The notes beneath the pieces were generated by a model, which saw only the letters and a program-made list of their open reading frames with translations, was not told where the DNA came from and made no database searches. From NCBI GenBank assembly GCA_001797415.1, contig MGPL01000019.1, positions 1-9,318 on the forward strand: a stretch of 9,318 nt of DNA, given 5' to 3'. A program made the position numbers and the translations under genes. Source of the stretch: Deltaproteobacteria bacterium GWA2_55_10 (lineage in GTDB: Bacteria > Desulfobacterota > GWC2-55-46). How positions within the stretch are numbered: the first letter of the stretch is position 1; each line of letters begins with the position of its first letter. Shown in pieces: positions 1-5,177 of this stretch.

Positions 1-853
1 CCCTCTGCGCCTGCGTATAGTCGCCGTGCATGGCGTCCGCGCTGTAGCCCCTGAGCTTGAGATGTGAGGTCACCTCGTCGACCTCACGCTTGGTATGGCA
101 GAAGACGAGGAAGGTGCCGTCGGCGTCGAAGTCGATGAGCCTTGAGAGCGCGTCCATCTTATCGGAATTGCGCACCTCGTAGACTATCTGGCTTATCTTC
201 GCGGCCGTAAGCGTGTCTGTCGCAATGCGGATGCGCTCGGGCGTCTTCATGTAGCGCTTGGAGATCCGCAGGACCTCTTCCGGCATGGTCGCCGAGAAAA
301 GGAGCGTCTGCCTACCTTCGGGCGTCTCCTTCAATATCCTGGTGATATCTTCGACGAAGCCCATGTCGAGCATCTCGTCCGCTTCGTCAAGGACGACTAT
401 CCTTATATCCTTCAGCTTCAGGGTCTTTCTCTCGATGTGGTCGAGCACCCTGCCCGGAGTTCCGACGACCACCTGCACGCCCTTTGCAAGCGCCTTTATC
501 TGCCTCTCTATGGAAGTGCCGCCATAGACCGGCAGGGCGAGCACCCTCTTGTACTTGCCGAGCTTGTTCATCTCCTCGGCAGCCTGTACGGCAAGCTCCC
601 TCGTGGGCGCAAGTATTATGGCCTGGACGGTGTTGACGCCCTTGTCTATCTTCTCTATTATGGGTATGCCGAACGCCGCTGTCTTGCCGGTTCCGGTCTG
701 CGCCTGGCCGATGACGTCCTTTCCCGCCAGGAGCACGGGGATGGTCTTTGACTGGATGGGTGTGGGCTCCTCGAAGCCCATTGAGGTCACTGCCTTCAAG
801 ACGTCGCTCGATAAGCCGAAATCACTGAAACTCTTCTTTTCCTTGCTTTCCAA
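1..853 (-). CDS. DEAD-box ATP-dependent RNA helicase, C-terminus cut by window edge
   Basis: Cytoplasmic ATP-dependent RNA helicase that unwinds RNA duplexes in ribosome assembly, mRNA decay or cold adaptation. About 284 N-terminal residues are visible. The motifs occur in order: Q motif (GFEEPTPIQ, residues 26-34), Walker A AQTGTGKT (51-58), PTREL (83-87), TPGR (132-135), DEAD (156-159) and SAT (187-189), followed by the start of the second RecA-like domain. The C-terminal tail that separates DeaD/CsdA, RhlE and RhlB types lies outside the window, so no symbol is given. The start is TTG at 853-851: the in-frame codon just upstream is a TAG stop two codons before it, and an AAAGGAGAG ribosome site lies about 8 bases upstream. 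A terminator for the preceding small genes lies 75 bases upstream, so it is probably transcribed from its own promoter between 860 and 927, where I see only TATATT/TATTAT-like -10 candidates. Confidence 0.95.
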   Translation of the reverse strand, partial: MESKEKKSFSDFGLSSDVLKAVTSMGFEEPTPIQSKTIPVLLAGKDVIGQAQTGTGKTAAFGIPIIEKIDKGVNTVQAIILAPTRELAVQAAEEMNKLGKYKRVLALPVYGGTSIERQIKALAKGVQVVVGTPGRVLDHIERKTLKLKDIRIVVLDEADEMLDMGFVEDITRILKETPEGRQTLLFSATMPEEVLRISKRYMKTPERIRIATDTLTAAKISQIVYEVRNSDKMDALSRLIDFDADGTFLVFCHTKREVDEVTSHLKLRGYSADAMHGDYTQAQR

Positions 854-927
854 TTGCTACTCTCTCCTTTATCCAACTTGGGATTCTAACTTAATACGAT
901 AATATAACACAAAAAGAAGGCGTTTGG

Positions 928-955
928 AAAAAAAATCCCCTTTTGACAAGGGGAT
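928..955 (-). terminator. Intrinsic terminator of the small-ORF cluster
   Basis: Read on the minus strand, a perfect 8-bp stem ATCCCCTT/AAGGGGAT with a 5-base loop (GTCAA) is followed directly by a run of at least seven T. It lies downstream of the small ORFs at 1005-1207 and upstream of the helicase gene, so it should end the small-ORF transcript. Its presence implies that this apparently empty stretch is transcribed from a minus-strand promoter. Confidence 0.85.
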
Positions 956-1004
956 GGGTTCAGACCTCTTTCGGCGTGCGCAGAGGCTCCTGGATTGAGA
1001 GCTG

Positions 1005-1086
1005 TCAGATGATATTCGACGAGGCTGCCGCAAGGAGCAATGCGAAAAAGGGCTATTGTCTCGCCTATGAGTGTTCTTCTGCCCAT
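1005..1086 (-). CDS. Possible small membrane peptide with an apparent one-base frameshift
   Basis: An ATG at 1086-1084 follows a perfect AAGGAGGT ribosome site with 5 bases between the GGAGG core and the start, so translation initiation looks strong. The peptide begins MGRRTLIGETIALF. In the literal frame it becomes a non-descript 66-residue ORF that runs on through the terminator at 928-955 and stops at 886, which is implausible. If one base is dropped from the homopolymer at 1045-1049 (five A on the plus strand), the frame becomes a 26-residue peptide whose second half is ALFALLLAAASSNII, a typical single membrane segment, ending with TGA at 1007-1005, well before the terminator. This may be a decayed gene, a sequencing indel or slippage; the sequence cannot decide. 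It lies 49 bases downstream of the 23-residue ORF and probably shares its transcript. No family recognised. Confidence 0.35.
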
Positions 1087-1135
1087 AAAGACCTCCTTCA
1101 GGCTGATGAGTCAAGTCATCAACCGTCATAGGTTT

Positions 1136-1207
1136 TCATACCAGAACCGCCATTACCACCACGGCGATAACTGCAGCGTTCGCGGCTAAATCGAGAATTG
1201 TGCTCAT
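1136..1207 (-). CDS. Tiny hydrophobic membrane peptide, 23 residues
   Basis: Unrecognised micro-gene. ATG at 1207-1205, TGA at 1138-1136. It is preceded by AAAGGAAA about 6 bases upstream and by a promoter with a perfect TATAAT at 1256-1261, giving a leader of about 40 bases. The peptide has a short polar start with an acidic residue (D6) and then an uninterrupted Ala/Val/Ile stretch (AAVIAVVVMAVLV, residues 11-23), enough for one membrane helix. It aligns without gaps to the 31-residue peptide at 1411-1506: ILDLAANAAVIAVVVMA against MLEIGVNLAIAALVIST, sharing L-[DE]-hydrophobic-x-x-N-x-A. With the duplicated promoter this suggests paralogues from a tandem duplication. Role unknown: a subunit or regulator of a membrane complex, or a type I toxin-like peptide, are options. 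Short hydrophobic ORFs can arise by chance, so confidence is moderate. Confidence 0.55.
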   Translation of the reverse strand: MSTILDLAANAAVIAVVVMAVLV

Positions 1208-1255
1208 ATTCTATTTCCTTTCATCAAGCGTGGTTTTTCCCCTTATTCACGGCCC

Positions 1256-1290
1256 ATTATACATTGCAGGAATTAAGGGAATATTAAACC
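1256..1290 (-). promoter_or_regulatory. Promoter of the 23-residue ORF, with paired TTAAT repeats
   Basis: On the minus strand, a perfect -10 TATAAT (1256-1261) lies in the core TGTATAATGGG (1253-1263). No good -35 hexamer is present at the normal spacing. Instead there are two TTAAT direct repeats 11 bases apart (1283-1287 and 1272-1276), the nearer one ending 10 bases upstream of the -10. A promoter with the same parts in the same spacing precedes the 31-residue ORF. The weak -35 with helically phased repeats suggests activator dependence (inference). Confidence 0.6.
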
Positions 1291-1410
1291 ATTGGGCGTA
1301 CTGCCCCCGGGTCCAGGCCTGATCTTTCGACTCTTCAACTGGCGCATGTGGAATCATTCAGGGATGCGAGAGGTACTAAGAGCTTTGACGCGGTACTTTG
1401 GAGCAGGCTT

Positions 1411-1506
1411 TTAAAAAACGGCCTTGAGCGCGGTCGATATCACGAGGGCTGCTATGGCCAGGTTGACGCCTATCTCCAGCATATTTTCAATTATCGGACT
1501 TTTCAT
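1411..1506 (-). CDS. Tiny hydrophobic membrane peptide, 31 residues
   Basis: Unrecognised micro-gene. ATG at 1506-1504 and TAA at 1413-1411. The ribosome site AAGGAGG (1515-1521) is near-perfect with 8 bases of spacing, and a perfect TATAAT promoter lies about 33 bases upstream, so expression is well supported. The peptide starts MKSPIIENMLEIGVN and continues as one membrane-spanning segment (LAIAALVISTAL, residues 16-27) with a lysine near the C-terminal end. E7 and E11 make the N-terminal part amphipathic. It resembles the 23-residue peptide at 1136-1207 in pattern and in promoter. No terminator is visible between the two, so the upstream promoter may read through both. Function unknown; I do not match it to KdpF, CydX or another known small membrane protein. 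Confidence 0.6.
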   Translation of the reverse strand: MKSPIIENMLEIGVNLAIAALVISTALKAVF

Positions 1507-1538
1507 ATTTTCTTCCTCCTTGCCGATTTACGCCTCCC

Positions 1539-1573
1539 ATTATACAGCATCGCCATTAAAGGGGGATTAACCC
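1539..1573 (-). promoter_or_regulatory. Promoter of the 31-residue ORF, near-copy of the one at 1256-1290
   Basis: A perfect TATAAT (1539-1544) in TGTATAATGGG (1536-1546) is preceded by TTAAT repeats at 1566-1570 and 1555-1559, 11 bases apart. Aligned with the promoter at 1256-1290 it needs no gap across 35 bases: GGkTTAAT, a CC, TTAAT and TGTATAATGGG coincide. It lies immediately downstream of the mtgA terminator, which insulates it from read-through. Confidence 0.6.
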
Positions 1574-1575
1574 TT

Positions 1576-1604
1576 AAAAAAACAACGGGGGCCTCAAGGC
1601 CCCC
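1576..1604 (-). terminator. Intrinsic terminator downstream of mtgA
   Basis: Read on the minus strand, a perfect GGGGGCC/GGCCCCC stem with a 4-base loop, then GTTG and a run of seven T. It is about 110 bases downstream of the mtgA stop and directly upstream of the promoter at 1539-1573. The bases between (1605-1713) hold no gene that I can support. Confidence 0.85.
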
Positions 1605-1713
1605 TGAGTCGTTCTGTTTAATCCTTAAGCTTAACAGAGCTTTTGAATCTGTCAAGCAGGATGAGGACTATTCTGAACAAGATTGCGTAAGTGGCGTAAA
1701 ATCCTACAAATTA

Positions 1714-2583
1714 TTAATGCTCTTGCGCCGGGGGCGGCTGTTCAGCAGGCTCCTGCTGCGGAGCTGCGTCAGCGGGCGGCGCCGATCCATCATCAACTTC
1801 CAGGGGAGCGCCAGGAACAGAAGGCTGGGCCTCATCCGTCGACTGCTCAGCCGGGACCACATCGGCAGCAGCCTCGGCCTGGACCTCTTCGAACTCAGGT
1901 ATTACAAAGCCGCGCCTTACCATGATGTTATAGATAACATTGGACCGCCTCTCGACGTAGCCCTGGCTGCCAGAGGCGTTGAGCCTCCTGGGGTTTGGCA
2001 GCACTGCCGCCAGCCTTGCGGCTTCCATTGGCGAAAGCTCAGCGGCGGATTTGCCGAAGTGGTGTCGCGCGGCAGCCTCGACCCCGAATATCCCCTCGCC
2101 CCATTCGGCCACATTCAGGTAAAGCTCCAGTATGCGCCGCTTTGAGAGCGTACGTTCGAGCTTCCAGGTGATGATGGCCTCCCTTATCTTCCTGATGGGG
2201 GACTTGGCGGGCGAGAGATAGAGGTTCTTTGCGAGCTGCTGGCTTATTGTAGACCCGCCTGCCTTGAACTTCCCGGCCTTCAAGTCCTTCTCAATGGCCT
2301 TCTGCATCGCCTCGACGTCAAAGCCCTCGTGGCTCCAGAACTTGTCGTCCTCGGCTATGATGACCGCCTTTGCCATATATGGAGATATGCGCGAATACGG
2401 CACCCAGACCTGGCGGACCTTGCGCTTCTTCTTTTTCGCGGCCCACTCCGCCTCACGGTACTCCATCATGGCGGTCTTCTTCGGGTTCTCTTTTTTTAAT
2501 TTGGATACGCCTGGGACGAATGCGAGATAGAGGACCGCAAGGATGGACGCGAATATGAGAATGGCGTAGATGGATTTTTTCAT
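1714..2583 (-). CDS. mtgA: Monofunctional biosynthetic peptidoglycan transglycosylase
   Basis: Inner-membrane glycosyltransferase (family GT51) that polymerises lipid II into glycan strands, without a transpeptidase domain. The 289-residue protein has an N-terminal membrane anchor (about 5-23), then the GT51 domain (about 55-225). Motif I AEDDKFWSHEGFD carries the expected catalytic glutamate (E78); motif II is GGSTISQQLAKN (109-120); motif III spans RKIREAIITWKLERTLSKRRILELYLN (131-157), with the second conserved glutamate near E153. The WGEGIFGVEAAARHHFGK segment (161-178) is also typical. The family usually ends near residue 230-240. Here a Pro/Ala/Glu/Gln-rich, probably disordered tail of about 55 residues follows (235-289). 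The start is the ATG at 2583-2581, directly before the membrane segment; the upstream ribosome site (CTGAGAG) is weak. It is a single-gene unit with its own terminator. Confidence 0.93.
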   Translation of the reverse strand: MKKSIYAILIFASILAVLYLAFVPGVSKLKKENPKKTAMMEYREAEWAAKKKKRKVRQVWVPYSRISPYMAKAVIIAEDDKFWSHEGFDVEAMQKAIEKDLKAGKFKAGGSTISQQLAKNLYLSPAKSPIRKIREAIITWKLERTLSKRRILELYLNVAEWGEGIFGVEAAARHHFGKSAAELSPMEAARLAAVLPNPRRLNASGSQGYVERRSNVIYNIMVRRGFVIPEFEEVQAEAAADVVPAEQSTDEAQPSVPGAPLEVDDGSAPPADAAPQQEPAEQPPPAQEH

Positions 2584-2720
2584 ACGGCTCTCAGGTGCCT
2601 GAAGACCTGGGGGAACTTTCTGTAGAAGGTTTTAAAGTCTGCGCAAACCCATTCGCAACTTGAAACCATTGTGAATGTTTTGCCCATTGTGGTTACAATC
2701 AACTCTAGCCCCCTCAAAGA

Positions 2721-2780
2721 CTTTTAGTTCCCGTGCTGCCCCCGGTAGTGATTGGGGGTCAGCACGGGAAGAACTGAAAG
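2721..2780. repeat. Long imperfect inverted repeat (hairpin)
   Basis: Arms CTTTT-AGTT-CCCGTGCTG-CCCCC (2721-2743) and GGGGG-t-CAGCACGGG-aag-AACT-GAAAG (2754-2780) pair over about 22 positions with one 1-base and one 3-base bulge, around a 10-base loop. There is no T-run next to it, so it is not a terminator itself. It could be a folded RNA segment or a copy of a dispersed palindromic repeat. Confidence 0.7.
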
Positions 2781-2798
2781 TTTTTGGAGAGAGTTTGA

Positions 2799-2830
2799 GA
2801 GAGAAACTTTTTTAAATTAAAGGTTCTCTC
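2799..2830. repeat. Second inverted repeat in the same gap
   Basis: GAGAGAAACTTT (2799-2810) pairs with AAAGGTTCTCTC (2819-2830) at 11 of 12 positions around an 8-base AT loop (TTTAAATT). It lies between the long hairpin at 2721-2780 and the terminator at 2849-2879. Confidence 0.6.
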
Positions 2831-2848
2831 AAGTTTTCGGCAGTACGT

Positions 2849-2879
2849 AAAAAGCCCGCAACAAATGTTGCGGGCTTTT
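2849..2879 (-). terminator. Intrinsic terminator of the lipA-alaC-hom-thrC-PGM operon
   Basis: GCCCGCAAC (2854-2862) and GTTGCGGGC (2867-2875) form a perfect 9-bp stem with an AAAT loop. On the minus strand it is followed by five T. It starts about 20 bases after the stop codon of the last operon gene. A four-T run on the other side means it could also stop plus-strand transcription. Confidence 0.9.
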
Positions 2880-2895
2880 ATTAATTAACGATAGA

Positions 2896-4107
2896 TCAGG
2901 CCAGCGCCTTCTCTGTCTTTCCGTAGAACTCCTCTGCAAGGGCCTTGCAGTCGTCCGCGACGAGGCCTGTTGCTTTCGCGTTCTTCTCGCAGTATTTCAC
3001 CGAATTGCCATTCTGGCCGTTCCTGTAGAGGACGAACGGGACGGCATCGCGCGTATGGGTCTTGATGGCAATAGGCGTCGGGTGGTCGGGAAGTACCATG
3101 ACGCTGAACTCGCCGAATTTCTCCAGGCCCTTCAAGACAGGGCCGACTATCCTTGCGTCAAAGTCCTCTATGGCCTTCATCTTGTCCTTGAGGTTGCCGT
3201 TGTGGCCTGCCTCGTCCGGCGCTTCGACATGGACACAGACAAAATCTTTTGACTCAAGCGCCTTCAGCGCGGCCTCTGCCTTGCCTTCGTAGTTGGTGTC
3301 TATGTAGCCGGTCGCGCCGGGTACTTTAATGACTTCAAGTCCCGCGTATATGCCTATGCCCTTCATGAGGTCGACCGCCGAGATTATCGCGCCCTCTAAG
3401 CCGAACCGCTCCTTAATTGTGGGCATCGCAGGGGCGCTGCCCTGCCCCCAGAGCCATATCGATGTCGCGGGCTTCTTGCCTTCGGCCATCCTCTTCCTGT
3501 TAACCGGGTGGTCCTTGAGCACGCCCTGTGAGAGCTTAATGAGACGGACGAGCTTATCGGCCCTTTCACCCTTCGGAAGGTAATCGTCGATGGCCTTATC
3601 AGAGATGTCGTGCGGAGGCGTCGTCTTAAGAGATTTTTCTCCGTCCTTCCATACCATGAGGTGCCTGTAGCTCGTGCCGAGATAGAAGCGCACGCCCTCG
3701 GACTGCAACGCCTTGTCGAGGTCGGGTATTATGCCGGCCGCGTCTTCGGTGGTGATGTGGCCGGAGCTGTAATCATTCATTATGGTCGAGCCGTCCTTGT
3801 CGACCAGCGTGACCAGGTTGCACCTGAATGCGATGTCGGTCGGGCCGAGCTTTACGCCGATTGACGCCGCCTCGAGCGGGGCCCTGCCAGTGTAATACTT
3901 CGCAGGGGAATAGCCGAGCACGCTCAAATTGGCCACATCGCTCCCCGGCGCGTAGCCGTCCGGAACGGTCTTGAAGAGGCCGTAGCTGCCCGCACCCGCA
4001 AGAGAGTCCATGTTCGGGGTATTTGCCGCCTCAAGCGGGGTCCTGTTGCCAAGCTCCGCAATGGGGCTGTCGGCCATGCCGTCGCCTATGAGGATTATAT
4101 ATTTCAT
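2896..4107 (-). CDS. apgM: Phosphoglycerate mutase-like protein (ApgM family), proposed homoserine kinase
   Basis: A 403-residue member of the archaeal-type cofactor-independent phosphoglycerate mutase family (alkaline-phosphatase superfamily, two-metal). Visible: metal-site IILIGDGMAD (residues 4-13), TPNMDSLA (30-37), and PGSDVANLSVLGY (54-66), whose S56 fits the position of the phosphorylated serine by analogy with the SEVGH motif of iPGM. The late metal motifs VHVEAPDEAGHNGN and PDHPTPIAIKTHTRD are also present. Databases often label such proteins phosphoglycerate mutase. However, it closes an operon after hom and thrC, with no thrB in the window. A subfamily in this context (TIGR02535, as I recall) is proposed to be the missing homoserine kinase, and a Bacteroides homologue was reported as such from mutant fitness data. 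The start is ATG 4107-4105, sharing one base with the thrC TGA (TGATG), with AAGGTGAT upstream. Longer in-frame extensions into thrC are not real. Confidence 0.92.
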   Translation of the reverse strand: MKYIILIGDGMADSPIAELGNRTPLEAANTPNMDSLAGAGSYGLFKTVPDGYAPGSDVANLSVLGYSPAKYYTGRAPLEAASIGVKLGPTDIAFRCNLVTLVDKDGSTIMNDYSSGHITTEDAAGIIPDLDKALQSEGVRFYLGTSYRHLMVWKDGEKSLKTTPPHDISDKAIDDYLPKGERADKLVRLIKLSQGVLKDHPVNRKRMAEGKKPATSIWLWGQGSAPAMPTIKERFGLEGAIISAVDLMKGIGIYAGLEVIKVPGATGYIDTNYEGKAEAALKALESKDFVCVHVEAPDEAGHNGNLKDKMKAIEDFDARIVGPVLKGLEKFGEFSVMVLPDHPTPIAIKTHTRDAVPFVLYRNGQNGNSVKYCEKNAKATGLVADDCKALAEEFYGKTEKALA

Positions 4108-5177
4108 CAGAAGCCCATCACCTTCAGTATCTTCTTTGTCTCCGCAGGGACCTTTACAGGCTTCTCGGACGACTTCAGCGCAATATCCGGGTCCTTGAGG
4201 CCGTGGCCCGTAAGCGTGCAGACAACGGTGTCGCCGTCGTTGAGGACTCCGTCCTTTTTCATCTTTATCGCTCCCGCAAGGCTGGCGGCTGAAGCGGGCT
4301 CGCAGTATACGCCTTCGCGCGCCGCGAGGAGCTTGTAAGCGGCGAGTATCTCTTCGTCTGTCACGGCCTCTATCACGCCGCCGCTCTCGTCCCTTGCCCG
4401 GAGCGCAGAATCCCAACTCGCCGGGTTGCCTATTTTTATCGCCGTCGCTATGGTCTCGGGATGCTCGACAGGCCTGCCCCTCACTATGGGGGCTGCGCCG
4501 TCAGCCTGGAAACCCATCATCTTGGGCAGGTGCGTTATTATGTTCTCGTGATGGTACTGTTTGTATCCCTTCCAGTACGCGGTTATGTTGCCCGCGTTGC
4601 CCACGGGCAGGAAGTGATATGTCGGAGCGTAACCGAGGTGTTCGCAGACCTCGAACGCGCCGGTCTTCTGCCCCTCTATCCTGAAGGGGTTTATCGAGTT
4701 GACCATCTTTACGGGATAATCGCCTGTTATCTCTTTTACAATCGTGAGCGCGTCGTCGAAGTTGCCCTTAATCTGCAGCACCATCGCGCCGTGCATTATT
4801 GCCTGGGAGAGCTTGCCCATCGCTATCGCGCCGTCCGGCACGAGCACGAACGCCTTCATGCCCGCCTTTGCCGCGTATGCCGCGGCTGCCGCCGAAGTGT
4901 TGCCTGTGGAAGCGCAGATGATGGCCTTAGCATTCTCTTCCCTGGCCTTTGACACGGCCATGGTCATGCCCCTGTCCTTGAAGGAGCCCGTCGGGTTCAA
5001 TCCCTCGTACTTCAAAAGAAGCCTTATGTCCCCGAAGATGTCCTTCAGGTTGTCGCACTCTATAAGCGGAGTGTTCCCTTCAAGAAGGGTGGTTATGGCG
5101 TCATCGGATATCTCAGGGAGAAAGTCCCTGAACTCTCTTATTATGCCGCCCCAAAGCCCTTTCCTAGTTAGCTGCAC
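4107..5177 (-). CDS. thrC: Threonine synthase
   Basis: PLP enzyme of fold type II that converts O-phosphohomoserine to threonine and phosphate, the last step of threonine synthesis. The length (356 residues) matches the shorter bacterial threonine synthase class. Visible: EGNTPLIE near the N-terminus, the PLP lysine in NPTGSFKDRG (about K67), STGNTSAAAAAYAAKAG for substrate binding, the phosphate-cradling GNAGN (about 193-197), and the C-terminal CTLTGHGLKDPD. Two starts are possible, 3 bases apart: TTG at 5180 and GTG at 5177. I chose GTG because the AGGAG ribosome site then has 7 bases of spacing instead of 4. It overlaps the end of hom by 14 bases, and its stop shares a base with the start of the PGM-like gene, so translation is probably coupled on both sides. 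Confidence 0.96.
   Translation of the reverse strand: MQLTRKGLWGGIIREFRDFLPEISDDAITTLLEGNTPLIECDNLKDIFGDIRLLLKYEGLNPTGSFKDRGMTMAVSKAREENAKAIICASTGNTSAAAAAYAAKAGMKAFVLVPDGAIAMGKLSQAIMHGAMVLQIKGNFDDALTIVKEITGDYPVKMVNSINPFRIEGQKTGAFEVCEHLGYAPTYHFLPVGNAGNITAYWKGYKQYHHENIITHLPKMMGFQADGAAPIVRGRPVEHPETIATAIKIGNPASWDSALRARDESGGVIEAVTDEEILAAYKLLAAREGVYCEPASAASLAGAIKMKKDGVLNDGDTVVCTLTGHGLKDPDIALKSSEKPVKVPAETKKILKVMGF

Larger units (their letters stand above)
2694..2880 (+). other. Hairpin-rich intergenic region, possible small RNA
   Basis: The 312-base gap 2584-2895 holds no supportable ORF but three consecutive stem-loops (2721-2780, 2799-2830 and 2854-2875). On the plus strand a TACAAT -10-like hexamer (2694-2699) precedes them and the third hairpin could act as a terminator, outlining a roughly 175-base transcript. 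The -35 is poor (TTGTGA at 19-base spacing). Equally possible is that the hairpins belong to the 3' end of the operon transcript or to a repeat element. Only the structure is seen; a transcript is inferred. Confidence 0.3.

Noticed and set aside
886..1086. A 66-residue minus-strand ORF with a perfect ribosome site
   Set aside because: Its second half runs through the clear intrinsic terminator at 928-955 and has no protein-like pattern; only the first part is kept, as a possible frame-shifted small peptide.
1348..2145. A 265-residue plus-strand ORF
   Set aside because: It lies opposite the 31-residue ORF, the mtgA terminator and the end of mtgA, has a basic, low-complexity composition and matches no family; it is an antisense shadow.
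2701..2800. An integron attC-like site in the long hairpin
   Set aside because: The conserved GTTRRRY and RYYYAAC core sites are not present at the ends, and no integrase or cassette is nearby.
4108..4416. An in-frame N-terminal extension of the PGM-like protein up to 4416
   Set aside because: It lies inside thrC in another frame; the ATG at 4107 gives the family's normal N-terminus and a TGATG junction.
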